A DNA stretch of 64,000 bases from Muriiphilus sp048268845 (GCA_048268845.1 JBLWUQ010000007.1:62001-126000), one strand, 5' to 3'; positions 46,564 to 55,672 are shown, counted from the first letter of the stretch. Numbers and translations are program-made. The notes: a model not told the origin generated them from the sequence alone.

Positions 46564-47037
46564 ATGACTGCCCAAGCCCTTCGTGTCGGCGCCAAAGCGC
46601 CCGACTTCACCCTGCCCCGCGATGGCGGCGGCAGCGTCACCCTGTCGGCGCTGCGCGGTGCCCCGGTGGTCCTGTTCTTCTACCCCAAGGCCAACACGCC
46701 GGGCTGCACCACCGAGGCGCGCGATTTCACCGCCCTGCTGCCCGAGTTCGAGGCCGCCGGAGCGAAGGTGCTGGGCATCTCCAAGGACAGCGTGAAGAAA
46801 CAGGAAAACTTCGTCGCAAAACAAGAGCTTGCGATGCCGATCCTGTCCGATGCCGAGGGCGATGTCTGCGAGCGCTATGGCGTCTGGGCCGAGAAGTCGA
46901 TGTATGGCAAGACCTTCATGGGGATCGTGCGCACCACCGTCCTGATCGCCGCCGACGGCACCGTCGCGCGGGTCTGGGACAAGGTAAAGGTCGCAGGCCA
47001 CGCGGATGAGGTGCTCGACGCCGTGCGGGCGCTCTGA
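46564..47037 (+). CDS. bcp: Thiol peroxidase of the BCP/PrxQ type
   Basis: The 157-residue peroxiredoxin reduces hydroperoxides. The peroxidatic cysteine is Cys48 in FFYPKANTPGCTTEA. Unlike E. coli BCP, the position five residues later is Ala, not the resolving Cys, and the only other cysteine is Cys102 in DVCERYG. It may act as a one-Cys enzyme or use Cys102. The start ATG at 46564 follows AAAGGAAG. It is divergent from the AsmA-like gene. Confidence 0.95.
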   Translation: MTAQALRVGAKAPDFTLPRDGGGSVTLSALRGAPVVLFFYPKANTPGCTTEARDFTALLPEFEAAGAKVLGISKDSVKKQENFVAKQELAMPILSDAEGDVCERYGVWAEKSMYGKTFMGIVRTTVLIAADGTVARVWDKVKVAGHADEVLDAVRAL

Positions 47038-47229
47038 GGTATAAAACGCTGGGATAATTGGCGGGTGCAGGGCTTGCGCGACCCCGCCGAAGCGCGCCCG
47101 TATCGGCGGAAACTCGCCACCTGCGACAATCCAAGCCTAGGAAATCAGGTCAATATTGTTGCCTTGGGCGTGTGCAGCGGTTAATCCACCCCAAGCGCGC
47201 GCTGGTCTGGGGAGGCTCTGCGCGCAGGG

Positions 47230-48567
47230 ATGGGACATCGGGACAACGTTTTGGTACGAAAACTCGCCTACCAGCTTAACCACAAGCTTCAACGCCGCTT
47301 TCCGGAGCAACGGCTCTTTCTTCGGTCAGAGGACGGAACGCGCTTCATCATTCTGAGCCCCGTGACCCAGTTGGTCGGGTGGATCGGAAGCGCGGCCTTC
47401 ATTTCATGGGCGATCATCGCGACGGCGGTGCTGTTGATGGACTCGATCGGGTCCGGCAACGTGCGCGACCGGGCGATGCGCGAACAGCAACTGTATGAAC
47501 ACCGGCTGCAGGTTCTGGCCAGCGAGCGTGACACCCGCGCCGCCGAGGCCGCCGCGGCGCAGGAACGTTTCAACCTGGCGCTGGCGCAGATCTCGAACAT
47601 GCAGTCCGAGCTCCTGTTGTCCGAAGACCACCGCCGCGAGCTTGAAACCGGCGTCGACGTGATCCAGGCCACCCTCCGGCGCACCATGAAAGAGCGCGAC
47701 GAGGCCCGCGGGCTGGTCGATACCATGGTCGCCGAAGCCAATGGCGAGGCTGTCGACGGCACCTCCACCCGCCCTGCCGACCTTGGCAAGACGGTCGGGT
47801 TCCTGCTGGCCGCGCTCGATGACACCGCGGCGGAACGCGACATCGCGCTGGCCGCGGCGGCGGAAACCACGGATTTTGCCGAGAACCTGATCTTCGACCA
47901 GCGCCTGCGCGACGAGCGCAACGACCAGATCTTCCGTCAGCTCGAGGATGCGGTGGCCGTGTCGCTCGAACCGCTCGACCAGATGTTCAGCGCGGTCGGA
48001 TTGTCGTCCGAAAGCCTCCTGGAAACCGTGCGGCGCGGCTATTCCGGTCAGGGCGGGCCGCTGATGCCGCTGATCCTGTCGACCAAGGGCGAAGAGATTG
48101 ACGCCGACTCGCTGCGCGCCAACGAGATCCTGGGCGAGCTTGACCGGATGAACCTCTACCGCATCGCCGCCGAGAAACTGCCGTTCGGGATGCCGGTAAA
48201 AAGCTCGTTCCGCTATACGTCCGGCTTTGGCACCCGCTGGGGCCGTCTCCACGCGGGCACCGACATGGCTGGCCCGGTCGGCACGCCGATCTATGCCACC
48301 GCCGACGGGGTGGTGATCCATGCAGGCTGGCTTTCGGGCTATGGCCGCCTGATCAAGATCCAGCACGAGTTCGGCATCGAAACCCGCTATGGGCACCTTT
48401 CAGCCATCAAGGTCACGGTTGGTCAAAGGGTCTCGCGCGGCGACCGGATAGGTGATATGGGAAATTCCGGCAGGTCCACTGGATCTCACCTGCATTATGA
48501 GGTGCGGGTAAACGGGAACCCCACCAACCCAATGACATACATCAAGGCAGCACGAAATGTTTTCTAA
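47230..48567 (+). CDS. M23 (LytM) peptidoglycan endopeptidase with coiled coil
   Basis: The 445-residue protein has a cytoplasmic N-terminus, one transmembrane helix (about residues 52-70), a long Ala/Glu/Arg-rich coiled coil (about 80-160), and a C-terminal M23 domain. The latter has SGFGTRWGRLHAGTDMAGP with zinc ligands His and Asp, and SHLHYEVRVNG near the end. It would trim peptidoglycan cross-bridges in the periplasm. The next gene is a bactofilin, overlapping by 11 bp. This pair is a known conserved unit for cell shape in alphaproteobacteria. The start is uncertain. Confidence 0.92.
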   Translation: MGHRDNVLVRKLAYQLNHKLQRRFPEQRLFLRSEDGTRFIILSPVTQLVGWIGSAAFISWAIIATAVLLMDSIGSGNVRDRAMREQQLYEHRLQVLASERDTRAAEAAAAQERFNLALAQISNMQSELLLSEDHRRELETGVDVIQATLRRTMKERDEARGLVDTMVAEANGEAVDGTSTRPADLGKTVGFLLAALDDTAAERDIALAAAAETTDFAENLIFDQRLRDERNDQIFRQLEDAVAVSLEPLDQMFSAVGLSSESLLETVRRGYSGQGGPLMPLILSTKGEEIDADSLRANEILGELDRMNLYRIAAEKLPFGMPVKSSFRYTSGFGTRWGRLHAGTDMAGPVGTPIYATADGVVIHAGWLSGYGRLIKIQHEFGIETRYGHLSAIKVTVGQRVSRGDRIGDMGNSGRSTGSHLHYEVRVNGNPTNPMTYIKAARNVF

Positions 48568-49114
48568 GAGCAGGATCAACGAACCGGGGCCGAAACAAGC
48601 CGGTGAAAACGAAACCAAATCCGCAACAGAGGCCCCCAGACCCTCCATGTCCAGTTCCATTCCCGTCCCGTCCGGCGCATCCAAGCCCAAGCCGCCCGCA
48701 TCGACCCTGTCCGCCGACCTCGTGATGAAGGGCAACCTGAAATCGACCGGCGACATCGTGATCGAAGGCACCGTCGAGGGCGACATCCGCGCCCACATGC
48801 TGACGGTTGGCGAAACCGCCACCGTGAAGGGCGAGATCGTCGCCGACGACGTCGTGGTCAACGGCCGCGTCATCGGCCGGGTGCGTGGGCTCAAGGTGCG
48901 CCTGACCTCGTCGGCGCGGGTCGAGGGCGACATCGTCCACAAGACCATCGCGATCGAAAGCGGTGCGCATTTCGAAGGCTCGGTCCAGCGTCAGGAAGAC
49001 CCGCTGAACTCGACCTCGAAAAAGCCGGTTCCGACCGGCCAGCCGCAACCGCAGCCACAGCCGCAGGCGCAGCGCACGCAACAGCCGGCCCCGGCACCCA
49101 AGCCGAGCGCCTGA
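48557..49114 (+). CDS. Bactofilin
   Basis: The 185-residue cytoskeletal protein has a bactofilin beta-helix core at about residues 50-150: ADLVMKGNLKSTGDIVIEG, VEGDIRAHMLTVGETATVKG and VNGRVIGRVRGLKVRL are regular repeats of about 18 residues. The N-terminus is a disordered Lys/Pro/Ser stretch and the C-terminus a Gln/Pro-rich tail. Bactofilins polymerise without nucleotide and recruit envelope enzymes. It overlaps the M23 gene by 11 bp. Confidence 0.95.
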   Translation: MFSKSRINEPGPKQAGENETKSATEAPRPSMSSSIPVPSGASKPKPPASTLSADLVMKGNLKSTGDIVIEGTVEGDIRAHMLTVGETATVKGEIVADDVVVNGRVIGRVRGLKVRLTSSARVEGDIVHKTIAIESGAHFEGSVQRQEDPLNSTSKKPVPTGQPQPQPQPQAQRTQQPAPAPKPSA

Positions 49115-49138
49115 TCCTCCGGCACTGCCGGACAAGAC

Positions 49139-49161
49139 AAGGCCGCCCACCGGGCGGCCTT
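49139..49161 (+). terminator. Intrinsic terminator after bactofilin
   Basis: A perfect 10-bp stem AAGGCCGCCC with GGGCGGCCTT (49139-49148 and 49152-49161), loop ACC, then TT on the plus strand. It ends 22 bp before the convergent DUF2189 stop and may serve both genes. Confidence 0.75.
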
Positions 49162-49182
49162 TTGCTTTGGTGTGACAGGGTC

Positions 49183-49971
49183 CTACGCGTCAAAGCTCAT
49201 GCTGCGGCGATACAGATGCCAGGTCGCGTGGCCCAGCACCGGCAGGACCAGGAACAGGCCCAGGAAGAACGGCAGCATCGCCACCAGCATCAGGACCGAG
49301 ATGATCAGCCCCCAGGCGATCATCGGCAACGGATTGGCCAGCACCAGTTGGAACGAGGCGATCATCGCGGTGATGAAATCAAGCTCGCGGTCCAGAAGCA
49401 GCGGCAGGCTGGCGACGGTCAGCGAGAACAGGAGGAACGCCAGAACGGCGCCCACCGCGGTTCCGACCGCCAGCATGGTCAGCCCGTTGCGGGTCAGGAG
49501 CGTATCCTGCCAGTTGGTCAGGATGTTGGTCATCGGCTCCAGCCCCATGAACAGGGCAAAGACCAGGTGGGCCACGAACACCCAGAACATGAAGACCATG
49601 ATGATGACCATCGCGATCGAGGGAAACTGGCGGTCCTTCTGGCGGAAAATCACCCCCAGAACGCCCGCCCAGTCGAGCGGCTCGCCTGCCTCGAGCCGGC
49701 GGCTGACCTCGTAGAGGCCGACCGCGAGGAACGGTGCCAGCAGCGGAAATCCGAGTGCCACCGGAATGATCCAGTAGCTCTGGTCGAGCGCGTCGAGCTG
49801 AAGGTAGATCAGGATGCCGCCAGCCACATAGAAACTGGCGAAGAACAGGCCGAAGGCGGGTGCGCGGGCAAAGTCGCGCAGGCCGGCCTTCAGCGCGGCG
49901 GCAATATCGTCAAGGCCCACGCGTCCGAGTCTCGGCGGTGGCGAAGGCGCAATCTGGGTTGCGTCGGTCAT
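49183..49971 (-). CDS. DUF2189 membrane protein
   Basis: The 262-residue integral membrane protein has about six helices. The segment ALKAGLRDFARAPAFGLFFAS near residue 26, followed by FPLLAPFLAVGLYEVSRRLEAGEP, is a DUF2189 signature. The family function is unknown. Convergent with the bactofilin gene across a terminator; downstream of lipA on the same strand with an 87-bp gap. Confidence 0.87.
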   Translation of the reverse strand: MTDATQIAPSPPPRLGRVGLDDIAAALKAGLRDFARAPAFGLFFASFYVAGGILIYLQLDALDQSYWIIPVALGFPLLAPFLAVGLYEVSRRLEAGEPLDWAGVLGVIFRQKDRQFPSIAMVIIMVFMFWVFVAHLVFALFMGLEPMTNILTNWQDTLLTRNGLTMLAVGTAVGAVLAFLLFSLTVASLPLLLDRELDFITAMIASFQLVLANPLPMIAWGLIISVLMLVAMLPFFLGLFLVLPVLGHATWHLYRRSMSFDA

Positions 49972-50058
49972 GGAACTCCCTGCGGTGAAGTGGTGATCTT
50001 GTTGCGCAGGGTCAGTGTTGCGACATTGTGTCGCGGCGTCAAGCAGGTGAGGCGAGGT

Positions 50059-51012
50059 TCAGCCGCCCTGCCCCAGTTTTGCCAGCCGTGCCTGCCGCAA
50101 CCGGTTGAAATCGTCGCCGGCGTGGTAGGACGAGCGGGTCAGCGGCGTCGCCGAAACCATCAGGAACCCCTTGCCGTAGGCCGCGCCCTCGTAGGCCTTG
50201 AACTCGTCCGGGGTCACGAAGCGGTCGACGACATGGTGCTTGGGTGTCGGTTGCAGATACTGGCCGATGGTCAGGAAATCTATGTCAGCCGCGCGCATGT
50301 CGTCCATCACCTGCATCACGCCCTGCCGATCCTCGCCCAACCCGACCATGATGCCGGATTTGGTGAACATCGCCGGATCAAGCTCCTTGACCCGCTGGAG
50401 CAGGCGCAGCGAGTGGAAATAGCGCGCGCCGGGGCGCACCGACGGATAGAGGCCGGGCACGGTTTCGAGGTTGTGGTTGAACACGTCCGGCCGGGCCGCA
50501 ACGACGACTTCCAGCGCCTCGGGCGCGCATTTCAGGAAATCCGGCGTCAGGATCTCGATTGTCGTCTCCGGCGCGTGGCGGCGGATCGCGCGGATCGTCA
50601 TGGCGAAATGCTCGGCCCCGCCATCCTCGAGGTCGTCACGGTCGACCGAGGTGATGACGACGTGCTTCAGGCCCAGTTTCTTCACCGCATCGGCTACCCG
50701 CCCCGGCTCGAACGCGTCGAGCGCATTGGGCTTGCCGGTCGCGACGTTGCAGAAGGTGCAGCCACGGGTGCAGATCTCGCCCATGATCATCATGGTGGCG
50801 TGGCCCGCGCTCCAGCATTCGCCGACATTGGGGCAGCCTGCCTCTTCGCAGACCGTGGACAGCTTGTTGTCGCGCAGGATCTTGTGCGTCTCGGCATAGC
50901 CCTTGCCACCCGGCGCGCGGACGCGAATCCATGACGGCTTTTTCGGCTGGGCATTGTCGGGGCGGTGCGCCTTTTCGGGGTGGCGCTGTTCGGGCAGTTT
51001 GAGATCGCGCAT
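50059..51012 (-). CDS. lipA: Lipoyl synthase
   Basis: LipA (317 residues) is a radical-SAM enzyme inserting two sulfurs into octanoyl-protein. The auxiliary [4Fe-4S] cluster ligands are Cys55, Cys60 and Cys66 (CEEAGCPNVGEC). The radical-SAM cluster ligands are Cys81, Cys85 and Cys88 (CTRGCTFC). The C-terminal RSSYHAGDDF serine motif is present. It depends on Fe-S assembly, so it links to the suf operon. A -10-like TATAAG lies upstream near 51035. Confidence 0.98.
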   Translation of the reverse strand: MRDLKLPEQRHPEKAHRPDNAQPKKPSWIRVRAPGGKGYAETHKILRDNKLSTVCEEAGCPNVGECWSAGHATMMIMGEICTRGCTFCNVATGKPNALDAFEPGRVADAVKKLGLKHVVITSVDRDDLEDGGAEHFAMTIRAIRRHAPETTIEILTPDFLKCAPEALEVVVAARPDVFNHNLETVPGLYPSVRPGARYFHSLRLLQRVKELDPAMFTKSGIMVGLGEDRQGVMQVMDDMRAADIDFLTIGQYLQPTPKHHVVDRFVTPDEFKAYEGAAYGKGFLMVSATPLTRSSYHAGDDFNRLRQARLAKLGQGG

Positions 51013-51211
51013 GGCTGTCCTCCGTTAGCGGTTCCTTATACCTTTTCGCCGGCCGATGTCACCGCCAATCCCGACATCCCGGCATGCGCCGGCCGCATGG
51101 CGGGATGCGTCATCGCATGGCATTGTGTCCTGTCTGGAATTGTTCTAAGTGGCCGGTGGCGCCCGGACTGCCCGGCCGCATTGTTCAAAGTTCCACCAAA
51201 GGGGGTTTCCC

Positions 51212-51754
51212 ATGCAAGCAGGTGTCCGCGTCCCCGACGTGACCTTCAAGACCCGTGTCCGCGATGAAAGCATCGGCGGCGACAATCCTTTCCGCTGGCA
51301 GGACATGACCAGCGACGATTATTTCAAGGGCAAGCGCGTGGTGCTGTTCTCGCTGCCCGGCGCGTTCACTCCGACCTGTTCGACCTATCAGCTTCCGGGC
51401 TTTGAGAAGGGCGCACCGGAGTTCCGCGACCTCGGCATCGACGAGATCTATTGCATGTCGGTCAACGACAGTTTCGTGATGAACAAATGGGCCCAGGGCC
51501 AGGGCATCGAGAACGTCAAGGTGATCCCCGATGGTTCGGGCGAGTTCACCCGCCGGTTGGGGATGCTGGTCGACAAGTCGAACCTCGGGTTCGGCCCGCG
51601 CTCATGGCGCTATGCGGCGGTGATCAACGACGGTGTGATCGAGGCGTGGTTCGAAGAGCCGGGCCGCTGCGACAACCACCCCGAAGACCCCTATGGCGAA
51701 AGCTCGCCGGAAACGGTGCTCGACTATCTCAAGAAGCTCAAAAAGGCGGCCTGA
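51212..51754 (+). CDS. Peroxiredoxin, Prx5-like
   Basis: The 180-residue thioredoxin-fold peroxidase has its peroxidatic cysteine Cys56 in SLPGAFTPTCSTYQLPGF, typical of the Prx5 group. The second block VNDSFVMNKWAQGQG is also characteristic. Length is slightly greater than the usual 160. It removes hydroperoxides, probably with a glutathione or thioredoxin partner. The ATG at 51212 lies after GGGGG. Followed by an intrinsic terminator. An alternative label is glutathione-dependent peroxiredoxin. Confidence 0.94.
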   Translation: MQAGVRVPDVTFKTRVRDESIGGDNPFRWQDMTSDDYFKGKRVVLFSLPGAFTPTCSTYQLPGFEKGAPEFRDLGIDEIYCMSVNDSFVMNKWAQGQGIENVKVIPDGSGEFTRRLGMLVDKSNLGFGPRSWRYAAVINDGVIEAWFEEPGRCDNHPEDPYGESSPETVLDYLKKLKKAA

Positions 51755-51776
51755 GCCGGCCACGCCAGAAGACGAC

Positions 51777-51804
51777 AAAGGCCGCCCGGATGGGGCGGCC
51801 TTTT
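51777..51804. terminator. Bidirectional intrinsic terminator
   Basis: An 11-bp stem (51777-51787 with 51793-51803), loop GGATG, with TTTT on the plus strand and A-tract on the other side. It can end the peroxiredoxin gene and possibly the DUF4167 gene. Confidence 0.75.
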
Positions 51805-51826
51805 CGATTTCGGCAGTCGCGTGGCT

Positions 51827-52396
51827 CTATTCGCCCACGTCTGATACCGCCTCGCCCTGCGCTTCCTCGACCTTCGGCTTGGGCTTGCTGCGCGGCTTGC
51901 GGGTGGCGGTTCGTTTCGGCTTCATCTCGGGCGTCTCGACGAGGCCGCTATCGGCGTGGTCGGGCGCATCGCCGACAACATCATCGGAGTCCGGGATGTC
52001 GCGCTGACGCGGCGGCTCGTCGGTGGCGCGGCCATTGCTGCGGGTATCGTCGCGCGGCGGGTTCGGCTGATCCGACTGGTCCTGCGGGTCGCGCTGTCTG
52101 GGCTGCCGGTCGCGGCTCTGCTGTTCGGCCTGCAGCCGCTTTTCATCGGCGTCACGCTGGGCCTCGGCCTGCAGACGGACATAGTGTTCGGCGTGCTGCA
52201 TGAAGTTCTCGGCCGCCACGCGGTCATTGCCGAGGGCTGCATCACGCGACAACTGGGTATACTTGTCGATGATCTGCTGCGGCGTGCCGCGCACCTTGCC
52301 CTCGGGTCCTGACGAATCGAACACGCGGTTGAGGTTGTTTGCCGGCGAGCGGCCACGGCTCGTCTTGCCGCGCGAACGTGATTTGGGTGATCTCAT
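51827..52396 (-). CDS. DUF4167 protein
   Basis: The 189-residue protein has the DUF4167 domain in its first 80 residues: RVFDSSGPEGKVRGTPQQII, then DKYTQLSRDAALGNDRVAAE and NFMQHAEHYVRLQAE. The C-terminal part is a long low-complexity, charged, disordered tail (Gln/Arg/Asp/Pro, then KPKRTATRKPRSK). Its N-terminus is basic, suggesting RNA or nucleic-acid contact. The function of the domain is unknown. The start at 52396 matches the domain N-terminus; the frame extends 15 codons further upstream. Confidence 0.88.
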   Translation of the reverse strand: MRSPKSRSRGKTSRGRSPANNLNRVFDSSGPEGKVRGTPQQIIDKYTQLSRDAALGNDRVAAENFMQHAEHYVRLQAEAQRDADEKRLQAEQQSRDRQPRQRDPQDQSDQPNPPRDDTRSNGRATDEPPRQRDIPDSDDVVGDAPDHADSGLVETPEMKPKRTATRKPRSKPKPKVEEAQGEAVSDVGE

Positions 52397-52645
52397 AAGC
52401 TCTTGGTTCCAGCCTTGGTTCTGGCTTCTACGGACCGGCACGCGCGCTGCGCGATCTGATAATTACGGTTCCGTCTTTATGGCATGTTGCAACAGGCAAT
52501 CCTTGACTGCACGCTGTCGCTGGACCCGACTAACCACGCCGTTCGGTCCGTGACAAGCGAAATCCGCGTAAATGCGCGACTTTTTGCGGCAAAGGTGCCT
52601 GAAACACGCGCTGAACCGGCGAAAATCGGCCGCCGGCCCGCCCGA

Positions 52646-53479
52646 TCAGGCAAGAGTGCCGCAGACCACACGGTCGCGCCGGTCGTAATCGGGGCGCACA
52701 TGGACCTTCTCGAACCCCGCCCTCTTGAACAGGGCCGCCACCTTGTTGCCCTGACGCGCGCCGATCTCGACGACCAGCCGGCCGCCCGGCGTCAGGTGCG
52801 CCCCGGCCCCGTCGGTGATCGTGCGATACGCCGCAAAACCGTCGCCGCCCGGCGTCAGCGCCATTGCCGGGTCGTGGTCGAGGACTTCGGGCGACAGCAG
52901 CGCCAACTCCCTGGCCGCGATATAGGGCGGGTTCGACACGATCAGGTCGAACCTGCCCTCGACCGCCGCGAACCAGTCGCTTTCGACAAGGCTGATCCGG
53001 TCGGCGACGCCATGCGCCTCGGCATTGGCGCGCGCGACGGCGAGGGCGGCGGGCGACAGGTCGGTTGCCACCGCCGTCGCGTCCGGCCACTCGGCCAGCA
53101 GCGTGATCGCGATGATGCCGGACCCGGTGCCGAGATCGAGCAACCGCGCCGGTGCCGGTCCTTCCAGCGCCACGGCAATCAGGATCTCGGTCTCCGGGCG
53201 CGGGTCGAGCACGTCGGCGGTGATGCGGAACGCCCGGTCCCAGAACAGCCTTCGCCCGACGATGCGCGAGACGGGTTCGCGCGACAGCCGGCGGGCGACG
53301 AGCACGTCGAACATCGCCTTTTCGGCGCCGGTCAATGCGCGGTCAGGCTCGAGCGACAGCCGCATCCGCTCGATCCCCAGCGCTTCGGCAAGCAGGATAC
53401 GGGCGTCGTGCCCTGCCCCGACGACGCCCGCCGCCTCAAGCCGTTCAGTCGCCCGCGCCAGCGCGGACGCGATGGTCAC
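52646..53479 (-). CDS. prmC: Release factor glutamine methyltransferase
   Basis: PrmC (277 residues) methylates the GGQ glutamine of release factors. It has DVLDPRPETE, the SAM motif LLDLGTGSGIIAITLL, and the diagnostic SNPPYIAA. It starts with GTG overlapping the prfA stop in GTGA, a common operon arrangement. The methyltransferase is followed by a 249-bp gap to the DUF4167 gene. Confidence 0.96.
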   Translation of the reverse strand: MTIASALARATERLEAAGVVGAGHDARILLAEALGIERMRLSLEPDRALTGAEKAMFDVLVARRLSREPVSRIVGRRLFWDRAFRITADVLDPRPETEILIAVALEGPAPARLLDLGTGSGIIAITLLAEWPDATAVATDLSPAALAVARANAEAHGVADRISLVESDWFAAVEGRFDLIVSNPPYIAARELALLSPEVLDHDPAMALTPGGDGFAAYRTITDGAGAHLTPGGRLVVEIGARQGNKVAALFKRAGFEKVHVRPDYDRRDRVVCGTLA

Positions 53480-54531
53480 GCCTCGATCTCCGCCAGCATC
53501 TGCGCCTGATCGTGTTCGGTCAGCGCCTCGACGATCTCGTCCAGATCGCCCGCCATGACCTGATCGAGCTTGTAGAGCGTCAGCCCGATACGGTGGTCGG
53601 TCAGGCGGCCTTGCGGAAAGTTGTAGGTGCGGATGCGTTCCGACCGGTCGCCCGATCCGACCTGGCTCTTGCGGCTGGCGGCGCGTTCATCGTGCACGCG
53701 CTGGCGCTCAAGATCGAACAGCCGGGCCTTGAGGACCTGCATCGCGATCTCGCGGTTGCGGTGCTGGCTTTTTTCGGAGCTTGTCACCACGATGCCAGAA
53801 GGCAGGTGGGTGATACGCACGGCTGAGTCGGTGGTGTTGACGTGCTGGCCGCCCGCGCCGGATGCGCGCATCGTGTCGATGCGGATGTCGCCGGGGTCGA
53901 TCTGGATATCGACGTCCTCGGCCTCGGGCAGCACCGCGACGGTGGCGGCCGAGGTATGGATGCGCCCGCCCGACTCGGTTTCCGGCACACGCTGCACCCG
54001 GTGCACGCCGCTTTCGTATTTCAGCCGGGCAAAGACACCCTCGCCCTTGATATGCGCCACCAGTTCCTTGATGCCGCCCAACTCGGTCGTCTGTTCCTCG
54101 ATGATCTCGAAGCTCCAGCCCCGCGCCTCGGAGTAGCGTTGATACATCCGGAGCAGATCGCCCGCGAACAGCGCCGCCTCCTCGCCGCCGGTGCCGGGGC
54201 GGATCTCCATGATCGCCGGGCGTGCATCGGCCGCGTCCTTGGGCAAGAGCACCAGCCGCATCGCGCGTTCCGCCTCGGGCAGGCGCGCGCGCAGGGCCGG
54301 AAGCTCATCCTCCGCCAGCGCCTTCATCTCGGGGTCGGCCAGCATCGCCTCGGTCTCGTCCAGCTCGCGGATCAGGAGCCGATAGTTTTCGATCTGTTCG
54401 ACCACGGGTTTCAGGCTGGAGTATTCGCGCCCGATACGCGCGATGTCCTCGCCCGACAGGCCTTGCGACATCTTCGCCTCCAGATACTGAAAGCGCTCGG
54501 TGATCGCGGCGAGTTTGTCCATTGGAACCAT
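53476..54531 (-). CDS. prfA: Peptide chain release factor 1
   Basis: RF1 (351 residues) reads UAA and UAG stop codons. The GGQ motif at residues 227-229 lies in RASGAGGQHVNTTDSAVR. The codon-recognition tripeptide is PET at 183-185 (RVPETESGGR), within the RF1 PxT pattern. It precedes prmC, which modifies it. ATG 54531; an ATG three codons later is a possible start. Confidence 0.97.
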   Translation of the reverse strand: MVPMDKLAAITERFQYLEAKMSQGLSGEDIARIGREYSSLKPVVEQIENYRLLIRELDETEAMLADPEMKALAEDELPALRARLPEAERAMRLVLLPKDAADARPAIMEIRPGTGGEEAALFAGDLLRMYQRYSEARGWSFEIIEEQTTELGGIKELVAHIKGEGVFARLKYESGVHRVQRVPETESGGRIHTSAATVAVLPEAEDVDIQIDPGDIRIDTMRASGAGGQHVNTTDSAVRITHLPSGIVVTSSEKSQHRNREIAMQVLKARLFDLERQRVHDERAASRKSQVGSGDRSERIRTYNFPQGRLTDHRIGLTLYKLDQVMAGDLDEIVEALTEHDQAQMLAEIEA

Positions 54532-54592
54532 GACGTCTCGTCGCGCATCGGCGGGATTTGGTCAAGTCCCGCGCTGGGTGTATAGTGGCGTC

Positions 54593-54892
54593 ATGCGCGC
54601 AATGCTCTGGATATTTGCCTGTCTCGCCTCGCCCACGCTGGCCGACGTCACCGGTCCCGGTGGCAAGGTGATCGACTGCTACTGCACCGACTCGACCGGA
54701 GGGCGCGTCGAACTTGGCGAGGAAATCTGCCTGTTCGTCGATGGCCGCGCCTTCATCGCGCGCTGCGAGATGAGCCTGAACAACCCGATGTGGCGTGATA
54801 CCGGGCGCTCCTGCATTTCAAGCGCCCTGATCCGCCGCCTCAAGGCGCTCGAGCCAGCGCGCGACGCGGGCGGCGTTGACGCCAAGGTCTGA
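54593..54892 (+). CDS. Small secreted Cys-rich protein
   Basis: The 99-residue product has a signal peptide (MRAMLWIFACLASPTLA, then DVTGPGG). The mature part has five cysteines (IDCYCTD, EEICLF, ARCEM, RSCISS). Such a pattern suits disulfide-linked periplasmic domains. Function unknown. The final 75 bp overlap the convergent DUF1499 gene. Confidence 0.75.
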   Translation: MRAMLWIFACLASPTLADVTGPGGKVIDCYCTDSTGGRVELGEEICLFVDGRAFIARCEMSLNNPMWRDTGRSCISSALIRRLKALEPARDAGGVDAKV

Positions 54893-55249
54893 GCCACCGA
54901 AGACCAGATGCGCGTGGATATGCAGGTTGGTTTCGTCCGCCCAGATCACGCTGATGTCGGGAAACCCCCAGAAAAGCGTGCGGGTGACGAAGGCCGCGGG
55001 GTCGTCGTCAGCCCCGATCCGCCGGGTGCGCGGCGTGTCGGCGGCGATGGCAAGCAAACGGGCGAAGGCATCGGGCGCGAGATCGGCCAGCGGGACCACC
55101 TGCTTCACACCGCCCGCCAGCGGATACAGGCCAGGTTCCATCGGGCCGGGCTTGGCGGTCAGCCGGTCAGCGGGCAATGGCGCGAGCCGGATATAGGCCT
55201 GCGCCAGCGCGATCAGCAGCAGCACGGCGATCAGCAGTTTCACAAGCAT
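54818..55249 (-). CDS. DUF1499 protein
   Basis: The 143-residue protein has an N-terminal hydrophobic anchor (LVKLLIAVLLLIALAQAYI). The domain pattern TRTLFWGFPDISVIWA, LHIHAHLVFGGSDLGVNAARVARWLERL is DUF1499-like. Function unknown. The 3' end overlaps the convergent secreted-protein gene by 75 bp, which requires coding on both strands. Confidence 0.82.
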   Translation of the reverse strand: MLVKLLIAVLLLIALAQAYIRLAPLPADRLTAKPGPMEPGLYPLAGGVKQVVPLADLAPDAFARLLAIAADTPRTRRIGADDDPAAFVTRTLFWGFPDISVIWADETNLHIHAHLVFGGSDLGVNAARVARWLERLEAADQGA

Positions 55250-55314
55250 CTTGGCCCTTTCCGGCGTGTCCCTATACTCATGATACTGCCCAGATACTCC
55301 AAAGGATCAATCCC

Positions 55315-55668
55315 ATGCGCCGAATCATCACCCTTGCCCTGACGCTTTCCTTGCCCGCCCTGGCCAATGCCACGCCCTATGACGGGGTGTTCCGGCCCAA
55401 CTACGACTTCGCCGAAAGCTGGGATTGCACCTCGATCGGCATGGACGGCGGCGCGGTGGCGGTCGAGGGCGACAAGCTGCACGGGGTCGAGAACACCTGC
55501 ACCCTGACCGACCCGGTCGAGGTTCGCGGCATGAACGCCACGCTCTATGACGCCGAATGCGCCGCGGAGGGCGAGACGGCAGCGGAACGGGTGATGCTGA
55601 TGGCGCATGAATACGGCATCTACGTGATCCGCAACGGGTTCGTGTCGGACTGGCTCAGGTGTGAATAG
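55315..55668 (+). CDS. Small exported hypothetical protein
   Basis: The 117-residue product has a signal peptide (MRRIITLALTLSLPALANA) and a mature part with four cysteines (SWDCTSI, ENTCTL, DAECAA, WLRCE). The start follows AAAGGA. No family recognised. The neighbour on the other strand is agmatinase, convergent and 4 bp away. Confidence 0.75.
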   Translation: MRRIITLALTLSLPALANATPYDGVFRPNYDFAESWDCTSIGMDGGAVAVEGDKLHGVENTCTLTDPVEVRGMNATLYDAECAAEGETAAERVMLMAHEYGIYVIRNGFVSDWLRCE

Positions 55669-55672
55669 CGCG

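Noticed and set aside
49162..50934. 590-codon plus-strand frame opposite DUF2189 and lipA
   Set aside because: It spans two real minus-strand genes and their spacer, with low-complexity His/Gln/Arg content.
53983..53991. PET tripeptide in RF1 as an altered stop-codon recognition motif
   Set aside because: The RF1 motif is P-x-T with a variable middle residue, so PET fits normal RF1 function.
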